DNA of 64,000 bases from Colletes latitarsis (Eukaryota; Arthropoda; Insecta; Hymenoptera; Colletidae): contig NC_135141.1 in NCBI RefSeq assembly GCF_051014445.1, positions 1,054,001-1,118,000 of the forward strand, written 5' to 3'. Below, one piece after another: positions 28,301 to 43,200 of this stretch. Position 1 is the stretch's first letter; each line of letters opens with the position of its first letter. The notes beneath the pieces were generated by a model. That model saw only the letters and a list, made by a program, of their open reading frames with translations, was not told the DNA's origin and searched no databases. Position numbers and translations under genes: made by a program.

Positions 28301-31300
28301 CCAGGATGTAGCCAACAAGTATGCGAAGAAGGCAAAATCATGAGCCAGATGCGGGCATAACCCAGCCCTGACCGGTGTTATCCTCCAAAATATTGATCGC
28401 AACCAAATTTAATGGATTGTTTCTGTGTGGTACCACATTACTACGTGATTCAAAACCGAAAAAACCCAGGATCAGGCCAACAAGTATGCGAAGAAGGCAA
28501 AATCATGTGCGAGATGCAGGCATAACCCAGACCTAACGCAGACCTAACCGGTGTTATCCTCTAAAATATTGGTCGAAACCAGGTTTTATTGACTGTTACT
28601 GTGTGGTCCACATTACTACGTGATTCATATCCGAAAAAACCCAGGATCTGGCCAACAAGTATGCAAAGAAGGCAAAATCATGAGCCAGATGCGGGCATAA
28701 CCCAGACCTAACCCAGACCTAACCGGTGTCATCCTCTAAAATATTGATCGTAACCAAGTTTAATGGACTGTTTCAGTGTGGTACCACATTACTACGTGAC
28801 CCAAACCCGAAAAAACCCAGGTTCCGGCCAACAAGTATGCGAAGAAGTCAAAATCATGAGCCAGATGCGGGCATAAGCCAGACCTAACCCAGACCTAACC
28901 GGTTTTATCCTCTAAAATATTGATCGAAACCAGGTTTTATTGACTGTTACTGTGTGGTACCACATTACTACGTGATTCAAATCCGAAAAAACCCAGGATC
29001 TGGCCAACAAGTATGCAAAGAAGGCAAAATCATGAGCCAGATGCGGGCATAACCCAGACCTAACCCAGACCTAACCGGTTTTATCCTCTAAAATATTGAT
29101 CGAAACCAGGTTTAATCGACTGTTTCAATGTGGGACAACATTACTACCTGATTCAAACACGAAAAAACCCAGGATGTAGCCAACAAGTATGCGAAGAAGG
29201 CAAAATCATGAGCCAGATGCGGGCATAACCCAGACCTAACCCAGACCTAACCGGTGTCATCCTTTAAAATATTGATCGAAACCAAGTTTAATGGACTGTT
29301 TCAGTGTGGTACCACATTACTACGTGACCCAAACCCGAAAAAACCCAGGTTCCGGCCAACAAGTATGCGAAGAAGTCAAAATCATGAGCCAGATGCGGGC
29401 ATAAGCCAGACCTAACCCAGACCTAACCGGTTTTATCCTCTAAAATATTGATCGAAACCAGGTTTTATTGACTGTTACTGTGTGGTACCACATTACTACG
29501 TGATTCAAATCCGAAAAAACCCAGGTTCCGGCCAACAAGTATGCGAAGAAGTCAAAATCATGAGCGAGACGCGGGCATAACCCAGACCTAACGCAGACCT
29601 AACCGGTTTTATCCTCTAAAATATTGATCGAAACCAGCTTTAATTGACTGCTACTGTGTGGTACCACATTACTACGTGATTCAAATCCGCAAAAACCCAG
29701 GATCTGGCCAACAAGTATGCAAAGAAGGCAAAATCATGAGCCAGATGCGCGCATAACCCAGACCTAAACCAGACCTAACCGGTGTCATCCTCTAAAATAT
29801 TGATCGAAACCAAGTTTAATGGGCCGTTTCAGTGTGGTACCACATTACTACGTGACTGAGACCCGAATAAACCCAGGATCTGGCCAACAAGTATGCGAAG
29901 AAGGCAAAATCATGAGCCAGATGCGTGCATAACCCAGACCTAACCCAGACCTAACCGGTTTTATCCTGTAAAATATTGATCGAAACCAGCTTTAATTGAC
30001 TGTTTCAATGTGGTACAACGTTACTACCTGATTCAAATTCGAGAAAACCCAGAATCTGGCCAACAAGTATGCGAAGAAGGCAAAATCATGAGCCAGATGC
30101 GCGCATAACCCAGACCTAACCCAGACCTAACCGGTGTTATCCTCCAAAATATAGATCGAAGACAAATTTAATGGACTGTTTCTGTGTGGTACCGCATTAC
30201 TACGTGATTCAAACCCGATGAAACCCAGGATCTGGCCAACAAGTATGCAAAGAAGGTAAAATCATGAGCCAGATGCGGGCATAACCCAGACCTAACCCAG
30301 ACCTAACCGGTGTCATCCTTTAAAATATTGATCGAAACCAAGTTTAATGGACTGTTCCAGTGTGGTACCACATTACTACGTGACTCAAACCCGAAAAAAC
30401 CCAGGATGTAGCCAACAAGTATGCGAAGAAGACAAAATCATGAGCCAGATGCGGACATAAGCCAGACCTAACCCAGACCTAACCGGTTTTATCCTCTAAA
30501 ATATTGATCGAAACCAGGTTTAATCGACAGTTTCAATGTGGTACCACATTACTACGTGATTCAAATCCGAAAAAACCCAGGATCTGGCCAACAAGTATGC
30601 AAAGAAGGCAAAATCATGAGCCAGATGCGCGCATAACCCAGACCTAACCCAGACCTAACCGGTTTTATCCTCTAAAATATTGATCAAACCAGATTTAGTT
30701 GACTGTTTCGTTGTGGTACCGCATTACTACGTGATTCAAACAGGGTAAAACCCAGGTTCTGGCCAACAAGTATGCGATGAAGGCTGAATCATGATCGAGA
30801 TGCGGGCATAACCCAGACCTAACCCAGACCTAACCGGTGTTATCCTCCAAAATATTGATCGAAACCAGGTTTAGTTGACTGTTTCGTTGTGGTACTGCGT
30901 TACTACGCCATTCAAACAGGGTAAAACCCAGGTTCTGGCCAACAAGTATGCGATGAAGGCAGACTCATGAGCGAGACGCGGGCTTAACCCAGACCTAACC
31001 CAGACCTAACCGGTTTTATACTCTAAAATATTCACCGAAACCAGGTATTATTGACTGTTACTGTGTGGTACCACATTACTACGTGATTCAAATCCGAAAA
31101 AGCCCAGGATCTGGCCAACAAGTATGCAAAGAAGGCAAAATCATGAGCCAGATGCGGGCATAACCCAGACCTAATCCAGACCTAACCGGTGTCATCTTTT
31201 AAAATATTGATCGAAACCAAGTTTAGTGGACTGTTTCAGTGTGGTACCACATTACTACGTAACTCAAACACGAAAAAACCCAGGATCTGGCCAACAAGTA

Positions 31301-31962
31301 TGCGAAGAAGGCAAAATCATGAGCCAGATGCGCGCATAAGCCAGACCTAACCCAGACCTAACCGGTGTTATCCTCCAAAATATAGATCGAAGACAAATTT
31401 AATGGACTGTTTCTGTGTGGTACCGCATTACTACGTGATTCAAACCCGATGAAACCCAGGTTCTGGCCAACAAGTATGCAAAGAAGGCAAAATCATGAGC
31501 CAGATGCGCGCATAACCCAGACCTAACCCAAACCTAACCGGTGTTATCCTCTAAAATATTGATCGAAACTAGGTTTAATTGACTGTTTCACTGTGGTACC
31601 ACATCACTACGTGATTCAAACTGGAAAAACCCAGGATCAGGCCAACAAGTATGCGAAGAAGGCAAAATCATGTGCCAGCTGCAGGCATAACCCAGACCTA
31701 ACGCAGACCTAACCGGTTTTATCCTCTAAAATATTGATCGAAACCAGGTTTAATCGACTGTTTCAATGTGGGACAACATTACTACGTGACCCAAACCCGA
31801 AAAAACCCAGGTTCCGGCCAACAAGTATGCGAAGAAGGCAAAATCATGAGCCAGATGCGGGCATAACCCAGACCTAACCCAGACCTAACCGGTTTTATCC
31901 TCTAAAATATTGATCGAAACCAGGTTTAATCGACTGTTTCAATGTGGGACAACATTACTACG
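22381..31962. repeat. 7,014-bp spaced duplication of a multi-monomer block
   Basis: Rare markers recur at the same spacing: GAGCGAGACGCGGGCATAAC at 22548 and 29562, and GACTCATGAGCGAGACGCGG at 23948 and 30962, each 7,014 bp apart, with the same monomer order between them. Further copies of the second marker are at 47031 and 50727. The sequence between the two copies includes blocks of other classes. Outer limits are approximate. Confidence 0.7.
31741..31916. repeat. Reference satellite monomer, 176 bp
   Basis: The distance from AAACCAGGTTTAATCGACTG at 31741 to its next copy at 31917 is exactly 176 bp, and the following copy is again 176 bp away (32093). In this phase the order is: AT-rich start, the GTGGGACAACATT block (TGTGGTACCACA in most other monomers), the CCCGAAAAAACCCAGG block, the GGCCAACAAGTATGCG block, ATCATGAGCCAGATGCGGGC, two copies of an 11-bp telomere-like subrepeat, and ACCGGTTTTATCC. 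Confidence 0.9.
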
Positions 31963-32268
31963 TGACCCAAACCCGAAAAAACCCAGGTTCCGGCCAACAA
32001 GTATGCGAAGAAGGCAAAATCATGAGCCAGATGCGGGCATAACCCAGACCTAACCCAGACCTAACCGGTTTTATCCTCTAAAATATTGATCGAAACCAGG
32101 TTTAATCGACTGTTTCAATGTGGGACAACATTACTACGTGACCCAAACCCGAAAAAACCCAGGTTCCGGCCAACAAGTATGCGAAGAAGGCAAAATCATG
32201 AGCCAGATGCGGGCATAAGCCAGACCTAACCCAGACCTAACCGGTTTTATCCTCTAAAATATTGATCG
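31741..32268. repeat. Run of three near-identical monomers
   Basis: Units starting at 31741, 31917 and 32093 share the same class markers (GTGGGACAACATT, GTGACCCAAACCC, GGTTCCGGCC). Elsewhere these markers are usually separated by other classes, so this looks like a very recent local tandem expansion of one monomer. Confidence 0.75.
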
Positions 32269-33179
32269 AAACCAGGTTTTATTGACTGTTACTGTGTGGT
32301 ACCACATTACTACGTGATTCAAATCCGAAAAAACCCAGGATCTGGCCAACAAGTATGCAAAGAAGGCAAAATCATGAGCCAGATGCGGGCATAACCCAGA
32401 CCTAACCCAGACCTAACCGGTTTTATCCTCTAAAATATTGATCGAAACCAGGTTTAATCGACTGTTTCAATGTGGGACAACATTACTACGTGATTCAAAC
32501 CCGAAAAAACCCAGGATGTAGCCAACAAGTATGCGAAGAAGGCAAAATCATGAGCCAGATGCGGGCATAACCCAGCCCTGACCGGTGTTATCCTCCAAAA
32601 TATTGATCGCAACCAAATTTAATGGATTGTTTCTGTGTGGTACCACATTACTACGTGATTCAAAACCGAAAAAACCCAGGATCAGGCCAACAAGTATGCG
32701 AAGAAGGCAAAATCATGTGCGAGATGCAGGCATAACCCAGACCTAACGCAGACCTAACCCGTGTTATCCTCTAAAATATTGGTCGAAACCAGGTTTTATT
32801 GACTGTTACTGTGTGGTCCACATTACTACGTGATTCAAATCCGAAAAAACCCAGGATCTGGCCAACAAGTATGCAAAGAAGGCAAAATCATGAGCCAGAT
32901 GCGGGCATAACCCTGACCTAACCAGTTTTATCCTCTAAAATATTGATCGAAACCAAGTTTAATGGACTGTTTCAGTGTGGTACCACATTACTACGTGATT
33001 CAAACCACAGAAAACCTAGGATCTGGCCAACAAGAATGCGGAAAAGGTGAAATCATGACCCAGATGCGGGCATAAGCCAGACCTAACCCAGACCTAACCG
33101 GTTTTATCCTCTAAAATATTGGTCGAAACCAGGTTTTATTGACTGTTACTGTGTGGTCCACATTACTGCGTGATTCAAA

Positions 33180-36100
33180 TCCGAAAAAACCCAGGATCTG
33201 GCCAACAAGTATGCAAAGAAGACAAAATCATGAGTCAGATGCGGGAATAACCCAGACCTAACCCAGACCTAACCGGTTTTATCCTCTAAAATATTGATCG
33301 AAACCAGGTTTAATCGACTGTTTCAATGTGGGACAACATTACTACGTGATTCAAACCCGAAAAAACCCAGGATGTAGCCAACAAGTATGCGAAGAAGGCA
33401 AAATCATGAGCCAGATGCGGGCATAACCCAGACCTAACCAGTTTTATCCTCTAAAATATTGATCGAAACCAAGTTTAATGGACTGTTTCAGTGTGGTACC
33501 ACATTACTACGTGATTCAAACCACAGAAAACCTAGGATCTGGCCAACAAGAATGCGGAAAAGGTAAAATCATCAGCCAGATGCGGGCATAACGCAGACCT
33601 AACCCAGACCTAACCGGTGTTATCCTCTAAAATGTGAATCGAAACCAGCTTTAATTGACTGTTTCAGTGTGGTACCACATTACTACGAGACTCAAACCCG
33701 AAAAAACCCAGGTTCTGGCCAGCAAGTATGCGAAGAATGCAAAATCATGTGCCAGATGCGGGCATAAGCCAGACCTAACCCAGACCTAACCGGTTTTATC
33801 CTCTAAAATATTGATCGAAACCAGATTTAGTTGACTGTTTCGTTGTGGTACCGCATTACTACGTGATTCAAACAGGGTAAAACCCAGGTTCTGGCCAACA
33901 AGTATGCGATGAAGGCTGTATCATGATCGAGATGCGGGCATAACCCAGACCTAACCCAGACCTAACCGGTGTTATCCTCCAAAATATTGATCGAAACCAG
34001 GTTTAGTTGACTGTTTCGTTGTGGTACTGCGTTACTACGCCATTCAAACAGGGTAAAACCCAGGTTCTGGCCAACAAGTATGCGATGAAGGCAGAATCAT
34101 GAGCGAGACGCGGGCTTAACCCAGACCTAACCCAGACCTAACCGGTGTTATCCTCCAAAACATAGATCGAAGACAAATTTAATGGACTGTTTCTGTGTGG
34201 TACCGCATTACTACGTGATTCAAAACCGAAAAAACCCAGGATCAGGCCAACAAGTATGCGAAGAAGGCAAAATCATGTGCCAGATGCGCGCATAACCCAG
34301 ACCTAAACCAGACCTAACCGGTGTCGTCCTCTAAAATATTCATCGAAACCAAGTTTAATGGGCCGTTTCAGTGTGGTACCACATTACTACGTGACTGAAA
34401 CCCGAAAAAACCCAGGATCAGGCCAACAAGTATGCGAAGAAGGCAAAATCATGAGCCAGATGCGTGCACAACCCAGACCTAACCCAGACCTAACCGGTGT
34501 CATCCTCTAAAATATTGATCGAAACCAAGTTTAGTGGAATGTTTCAGTGTGGTACCACATTACTACGTAACTCAAACACGAAAAAACCCAGGATCTGGCC
34601 AACAAGTATGCGAAGAAGGCAAAATCATGAGCCAGATGCGCGCATAACCCAGACCTAACCCAAACCTAACCGGTGTTTTCCTCTAAAATATTGATCGAAA
34701 CTAGGTTTAATTGACTGTTTCACTGTGGTACCACATCACTACGTGATTCAAACTGGAAAAACCCAGGATCAGGCCAACAAGTATGCGAAGAAGGCAAAAT
34801 CATGTGCCAGATGCAGGCATAACCCAGACCTAACGCAGACCTAACCGGTTTTATCCTCTAAAATATTGATCGAAACCAGCTTTAATTGACTGCTACTGTG
34901 TGGCACCACATTACTACGTGATTCAAATCCGAAAAAACCCAGGATCTGGCCAACAAGTATGCAAAGAAGACAAAATCATGAGTCAGATGCGGGAATAACC
35001 CAGACCTAACCCAGACCTAACCGGTTTTATCCTCTAAAATATTGATCGAAACCAGGTTTAATCGACTGTTTCAATGTGGGACAACATTACTACGTGATTC
35101 AAACCCGAAAAAACCCAGGATGTAGCCAACAAGTATGCGAAGAAGGCAAAATCATGAGCCAGATGCGGGCATAACCCAGACCTAACCAGTTTTATCCTCT
35201 AAAATATTGATCGAAACCAAGTTTAATGGACTGTTTCAGTGTGGTACCACATTACTACGTGATTCAAACCACAGAAAACCTAGGATCTGGCCAACAAGAA
35301 TGCGGAAAAGGTAAAATCATCAGCCAGATGCGGGCATAACGCAGACCTAACCCAGACCTAACCGGTGTTATCCTCTAAAATGTGAATCGAAACCAGCTTT
35401 AATTGACTGTTTCAGTGTGGTACCACATTACTACGTGACTCAAACCCGAAAAAACCCAGGTTCTGGCCAGCAAGTATGCGAAGAATGCAAAATCATGTGC
35501 CAGATGCGGGCATAAGCCAGACCTAACCCAGACCTAACCGGTTTTATCCTCTAAAATATTGATCGAAACCAGATTTAGTTGACTGTTTCGTTGTGGTACC
35601 GCATTACTACGTGATTCAAACAGGGTAAAACCCAGGTTCTGGCCAACAAGTATGCGATGAAGGCTGAATCATGATCGAGATGCGGGCATAACCCAGACCT
35701 AACCCAGACCTAACCGGTGTTATCCTCCAAAATATTGATCGAAACCAGGTTTAGTTGACTGTTTCGTTGTGGTACTGCGTTACTACGCCATTCAAACAGG
35801 GTAAAACCCAGGTTCTGGCCAACAAGTATGCGATGAAGGCAGAATCATGAGCGAGACGCGGGCTTAACCCAGACCTAACCCAGACCTAACCGGTGTTATC
35901 CTCCAAAACATAGATCGAAGACAAATTTAATGGACTGTTTCTGTGTGGTACCGCATTACTACGTGATTCAAAACCGAAAAAACCCAGGATCAGGCCAACA
36001 AGTATGCGAAGAAGGCAAAATCATGTGCCAGATGCGCGCATAACCCAGACCTAAACCAGACCTAACCGGTGTCGTCCTCTAAAATATTGATCGAAACCAA

Positions 36101-36675
36101 GTTTAATGGGCCGTTTCAGTGTGGTACCACATTACTACGTGACTGAAACCCGAAAAAACCCAGGATCAGGCCAACAAGTATGCGAAGAAGGCAAAATCAT
36201 GAGCCAGATGCGTGCACAACCCAGACCTAACCCAGACCTAACCGGTGTCATCCTCTAAAATATTGATCGAAACCAAGTTTAGTGGAATGTTTCAGTGTGG
36301 TACCACATTACTACGTAACTCAAACACGAAAAAACCCAGGATCTGGCCAACAAGTATGCGAAGAAGGCAAAATCATGAGCCAGATGCGCGCATAACCCAG
36401 ACCTAACCCAAACCTAACCGGTGTTTTCCTCTAAAATATTGATCGAAACTAGGTTTAATTGACTGTTTCACTGTGGTACCACATCACTACGTGATTCAAA
36501 CTGGAAAAACCCAGGATCAGGCCAACAAGTATGCGAAGAAGGCAAAATCATGTGCCAGATGCAGGCATAACCCAGACCTAACGCAGACCTAACCTGTTTT
36601 ATCCTCTAAAATATTGATCGAAACCAGCTTTAATTGACTGCTACTGTGTGGCACCACATTACTACGTGATTCAAA
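33180..36675. repeat. 1,748-bp higher-order repeat, two tandem copies
   Basis: The block starting with CCGAAAAAACCCAGGATCTG at about 33180 is repeated at about 34928, with markers 1,748 bp apart: GCATAACCCAGACCTAACCA at 33421 and 35169, and TGTGCCAGATGCAGGCAT at 34803 and 36551. It comprises about ten monomers, one of them short. A related copy lacking one monomer starts near 24780. Confidence 0.85.
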
Positions 36676-37299
36676 TCCGAAAAAACCCAGGATCTGGCCA
36701 ACAAGTATGCAAAGAAGGCAAAATCATGAGCCAGATGCGCGCATAACCCAGACCTAAACCAGACCTAACCGGTGTCATCCTCTAAAATATTGATCGAAAC
36801 CAAGTTTAATGGGCCGTTTCAGTGCGGTACCACATTACTACGTGACTGAAACCCGAAAAAACCCAGGATCTGGCCAACAAGTATGCGAAGAAGGCAAAAT
36901 CATGACCCAGATGCTTGCATAACCCAGACCTAACCCAGACCTAACCGATTTTATCCTCTAAAATATTTATCGAAACCAAGTTTAATGGGCCATTTCAGTG
37001 TGGTACCACATTACTACGTGACTCAAACCCGAAGAAACCCAGGATCTGGTCAACGAGTATGCGAAGAAGGCAAAATCATGAGCCAGATGCGTGCATAACC
37101 CAGACCTAACCCAGACCTAACCGGTGTCATCCTCTAAAATATTGATCGTAACCAAGTTTAATGGACTGTTTCAGTGTGGTACCACATTACTACTTGACCC
37201 AAACCCGAAAAAACCCAGGATCTGGCCAACAAGTATGCAAGGAAGGCAAAATCATGAGCCAGATGCGGGCATAACCCAGACCTAACACAGACCTAACCG

Positions 37300-40200
37300 G
37301 TTTTATCCTCTAAAATATTGATCGAAACAAGGTTTTATTGACTGTTACTGTGTGGTACCACATTACTACGTGATTCAAATCCGAAAAAACCCAGGATCTG
37401 GCCAACAAGTATGCAAAGAAGGCAAAAACATGAGCCAGATGCGGGCATAACCCAGACCTAACCCAGACCTAACCGGTTTTATCCTCTAAAATATTGATCG
37501 AAACCAGGTTTAATCGACTGTTTCAATGTGGGACAACATTACTACCTGATTCAAACACGAAAAAACCCAGGATGTAGCCAACAAGTATGCGAAGAAGGCA
37601 AAATCATGAGCCAGATGCGGGCATAACCCAGACCTAACCCAGACCTAACCGGTGTCATCCTTTAAAATATTGATCGAAACCAAGTTTAGTGGACTGTATC
37701 AGTGTGGTACCACATTACTACGTAACTCAAACACGAAAAAATCCATGATCTGGCCAACAAGAATGCGAAGAAGGCAAAATCATGAGCCAGATGCGGGCAT
37801 AACACAGACCTAACTCAGACCTAACCGGTTTTATCCTCTAAAATATTGATCGAAACCAGATTTAGTTGACTGTTTCGTTGTGGTACCGCATTACTACGTG
37901 ATTCAAACAGGGTAAAACCCAGGTTCTGGCCAACAAGTATGCGATGAAGGCTGAATCATGATCGAGATCCGGGCATAACCCAGACCTAACCCAAACCTAA
38001 CCGGTGTTATCCTCCAAAATATTGATCGAAACCAGGTTTAGTTGACTGTTTCGTTGTGGTACTGCGTTACTACGCCATTCCAACATGTTAAAACCCAGGT
38101 TCTGGCCAACAAGTATGCGAAGAAGGCAAAATCATGTGCCAGATGCAGGCATAACCCAGACCTAACGCAGACCTAACCGGTTTTATCCTCTAAAATATTG
38201 ATCGAAACCAGCTTTAATTGACTGCTACTGTGTGGCACCACATTACTACGTGATTCAAATCCGAAAAAACCCAGGATCTGGCAAACAAGTATGCAAAGAA
38301 GGCAAAATCATGAGCCAGATGCGCGCATAACCCAGACCTAAACCAGACCTAACCGGTGTCATCCTCTAAAATATTGATCGAAACCAAGTTTAATGGGCCG
38401 TTTCAGTGTGGTACCACATTACTACGTGACCCAAACCCGAAAAAACCCAGGTTCCGGCCAACAAGTATGCGAAGAAGGCAAAATCATGAGCCAGATGCGG
38501 GCATAAGCCAGACCTAACCCAGACCTAACCGGTTTTATCCTCTAAAATATTGATCGAAACCAGGTTTTATTGACTGTTACTGTGTGGTACCACATTACTA
38601 CGTGATTCAAATCCGAAAAAACCCAGGATCTGGCCAACAAGTATGCAAAGAAGGCAAAATCATGAGCCAGATGCGGGCATAACCCAGACCTAACCCAGAC
38701 CTAACCGGTTTTATCCTCTAAAATATTGATCGAAACCAGGTTTAATCGACTGTTTCAATGTGGGACAACATTACTACGTGATTCAAACCCGAAAAAACCC
38801 AGGATGTAGCCAACAAGTATGCGAAGAAGGCAAAATCATGAGCCAGATGCGGGCATAACCCAGCCCTGACCGGTGTTATCCTCCAAAATATTGATCGCAA
38901 CCAAATTTAATGGATTGTTTCTGTGTGGTACCACATTACTACGTGATTCAAAACCGAAAAAACCCAGGATCAGGCCAACAAGTATGCGAAGAAGGCAAAA
39001 TCATGTGCGAGATGCAGGCATAACCCAGACCTAACGCAGACCTAACCGGTGTTATCCTCTAAAATATTGGTCGAAACCAGGTTTTATTGACTGTTACTGT
39101 GTGGTCCACGTTACTACGTGATTCAAATCCGAAAAAACCCAGGATCTGGCCAACAAGTATGCAAAGAAGGCAAAATCATGAGCCAGATGCGGGCATAACC
39201 CAGACCTAACCAGTTTTATCCTCTAAAATATTGATCGAAACCAAGTTTAATGGACTGTTTCAGTGTGGTACCACATTACTACGTGATTCAAACCACAGAA
39301 AACCTAGGATCTGGCCAACAAGAATGCGGAAAAGGTAAAATCATCAGCCAGATGCGGGCATAACGCAGACCTAACCCAGACCTAACCGGTGTTATCCTCT
39401 AAAATGTGAATCGAAACCAGACCTAATTGACTGTTTCAGTGTGGTACCACATTACTACGTGACTCAAACCCGAAAAACCCCAGGTTCTGGCCAACAAGTA
39501 TGCGAAGAATGCAAAATCATGTGCCAGATGCGGGCATAAGCCAGACCTAACCCAGACCTAACCGGTTTTATCCTCTAAAGTATTGGTCGAAACCAGGTTT
39601 TATTGACTGTTACTGTGTGGTCCACATTACTGCGTGATTCAAATCCGAAAAAACCCAGGATCTGGCCAACAAGTATGCAAAGAAGACAAAATCATGAGTC
39701 AGATGCGGGAATAACCCAGACCTAACCCAGACCTAACCGGTTTTATCCTCTAAAATATTGATCGAAACCAGGTTTAATCGACTGTTTCAATGTGGGACAA
39801 CATTACTACGTGATTCAAACCCGAAAAAACCCAGGATGTAGCCAACAAGTATGCGAAGAAGGCAAAATCATGAGCCAGATGCGGGCATAACCCAGACCTA
39901 ACCGGTATTGTCCTCTAAAATATTTATCGAAACCAGGTTTTATTGACTGTTACTGTGTGGTACCACATTACTACGTGATTCAAACTGGAAAAACCCAGGA
40001 TCAGGCCAACAAGTATGCGAAGAAGGCAAAATCATGTGCCAGATGCGCGCATAACCCAGACCTAACCCAGACCTAACCGGTGTTATCCTCCAAAATAAAG
40101 ATCGAAAACAAATTTAATGGACTGTTTCTGTGTGGTACCGCATAACTACGTGATTCAAACCCGATGAAACCCAGGATCTGGCCAACAAGTATGCAAAGAA

Positions 40201-43200
40201 GGCAAAATCATGAGCCAGATGCGCGCATAACCCAGACCTATCCCAGACCTAACCGGTTTTATCCTCTAAAATATTGATCGAAACCAGATTTAGTTGACTG
40301 TTTCGTTGTGGTACCGCATTACTACGTGATTCAAACAGGGTAAAACCCAGGTTCTGGCCAACAAGTATGCGATGAAGGCTGAATCATGATCGAGATGCGG
40401 GCATAACCCAGACCTAACCCAGACCTAACCGGTGTTATCCTCCAAAATATTGATCGAAACCAGGTTTAGTTGACTGTTTCGTTGTGGTACTGCGTTACTA
40501 CGCCATTCAAACAGGGTAAAACCCAGGTTCTGGCCAACAAGTATGCGATGAAGGCAAAATCATGACCCAGATGCTTGCATAACCCAGACCTAACCCAGAC
40601 CTAACCGATTTTATCCTCTAAAATATTTATCGAAACCAAGTTTAATGGGCCATTTCAGTGTGGTACCACATTACTACGTGACTCAAACCCGAAGAAACCC
40701 AGGATCTGGTCAACGAGTATGCGAAGAAGGCAAAATCATGAGCCAGATGCGTGCATAACCCAGACCTAACCCAGACCTAACCGGTGTCATCCTCTAAAAT
40801 ATTGATCGTAACCAAGTTTAATGGACTGTTTCAGTGTGGTACCACATTACTACTTGACCCAAACCCGAAAAAATCCAGGTTCCGGCCAACAAGTATGCGA
40901 AGAAGGCAAAATCATGAGCCAGATGCGGGCATAAGCCAGACCTAACCCAGACCTAACCGGTTTTATCCTCTAAAATATTGATCGAAACAAGGTTTTATTG
41001 ACTGTTACTGTGTGGTACCACATTACTACGTGATTCAAATCCGAAAAAACCCAGGATCTGGCCAACAAGTATGCAAAGAAGGCAAAATCATGTGCCAGAT
41101 GCAGGCATAACCCAGACCTAACGCAGACCTAACCGGTTTTATCCTCTAAAATATTGATCGAAACCAGCTTTAATTGACTGCTACTGTGTGGCACCACATT
41201 ACTACGTGATTCAAATCCGAAAAACCCAGGATGTAGCCAACAAGTATGCGAAGAAGGCAAAATCATGAGCCAGATGCGGGCATAACCCAGACCTAACCCA
41301 GACCTAACCGGTGTCATCCTTTAAAATATTGATCGAAACCAAGTTTAGTGGACTGTATCAGTGTGGTACCACATTACTACGTAACTCAAACACGAAAAAA
41401 TCCATGATCTGGCCAACAGGAATGCGAAGAAGGCAAAATCATGAGCCAGATGCGGGCATAACACAGACCTAACTCAGACCTAACCGGTTTTATCCTCTAA
41501 AATATTGATCGAAACCAGATTTAGTTGACTGTTTCGTTGTGGTACCGCATTACTACGTGATTCAAACAGGGTAAAACCCAGGTTCTGGCCAACAAGTATG
41601 CGATGAAGGCTGAATCATGATCGAGATCCGGGCATAACCCAGACCTAACCCAAACCTAACCGGTGTTATCCTCCAAAATATTGATCGAAACCAGGTTTAG
41701 TTGACTGTTTCGTTGTGGTACTGCGTTACTACGCCATTCAAACATGTTAAAACCCAGGTTCTGGCCAACAAGTATGCGAAGAAGGCAAAATCATGTGCCA
41801 GATGCAGGCATAACCCAGACCTAACGCAGACCTAACCGGTTTTATCCTCTAAAATATTGATCGAAACCAGCTTTAATTGACTGCTACTGTGTGGCACCAC
41901 ATTACTACGTGATTCAAATCCGAAAAAACCCAGGATCTGGCCAACAAGTATGCAAAGAAGGCAAAATCATGAGCCAGATGCGCGCATAACCCAGACCTAA
42001 ACCAGACCTAACCGGTGTCATCCTCTAAAATATTGATCGAAACCAAGTTTAATGGGCCGTTTCAGTGTGGTACCACATTACTACGTGACCCAAACCCGAA
42101 AAAACCCAGGTTCCGGCCAACAAGTATGCGAAGAAGGCAAAATCATGAGCCAGATGCGGGCATAAGCCAGACCTAACCCAGACCTAACCGGTTTTATCCT
42201 CTAAAATATTGATCGAAACCAGGTTTTATTGACTGTTACTGTGTGGTACCACATTACTACGTGATTCAAATCCGAAAAAACCCAGGATCTGGCCAACAAG
42301 TATGCAAAGAAGGCAAAATCATGAGCCAGATGCGGGCATAACCCAGACCTAACCCAGACCTAACCGGTTTTATCCTCTAAAATATTGATCGAAACCAGGT
42401 TTAATCGACTGTTTCAATGTGGGACAACATTACTACGTGATTCAAACCCGAAAAAACCCAGGATGTAGCCAACAAGTATGCGAAGAAGGCAAAATCATGA
42501 GCCAGATGCGGGCATAACCCAGCCCTGACCGGTGTTATCCTCCAAAATATTGATCGCAACCAAATTTAATGGATTGTTTCTGTGTGGTACCACATTACTA
42601 CGTGATTCAAAACCGAAAAAACCCAGGATCAGGCCAACAAGTATGCGAAGAAGGCAAAATCATGTGCGAGATGCAGGCATAACCCAGACCTAACGCAGAC
42701 CTAACCGGTGTTATCCTCTAAAATATTGGTCGAAACCAGGTTTTATTGACTGTTACTGTGTGGTCCACATTACTACGTGATTCAAATCCGAAAAAACCCA
42801 GGATCTGGCCAACAAGTATGCAAAGAAGGCAAAATCATGAGCCAGATGCGGGCATAACCCAGACCTAACCAGTTTTATCCTCTAAAATATTGATCGAAAC
42901 CAAGTTTAATGGACTGTTTCAGTGTGGTACCACATTACTACGTGATTCAAACCACAGAAAACCTAGGATCTGGCCAACAAGAATGCGGAAAAGGTAAAAT
43001 CATCAGCCAGATGCGGGCATAACGCAGACCTAACCCAGACCTAACCGGTGTTATCCTCTAAAATGTGAATCGAAACCAGACCTAATTGACTGTTTCAGTG
43101 TGGTACCACATTACTACGTGACTCAAACCCGAAAAAACCCTGGTTCTGGCCAACAAGTATGCGAAGAATGCAAAATCATGTGCCAGATGCGGGCATAAGC

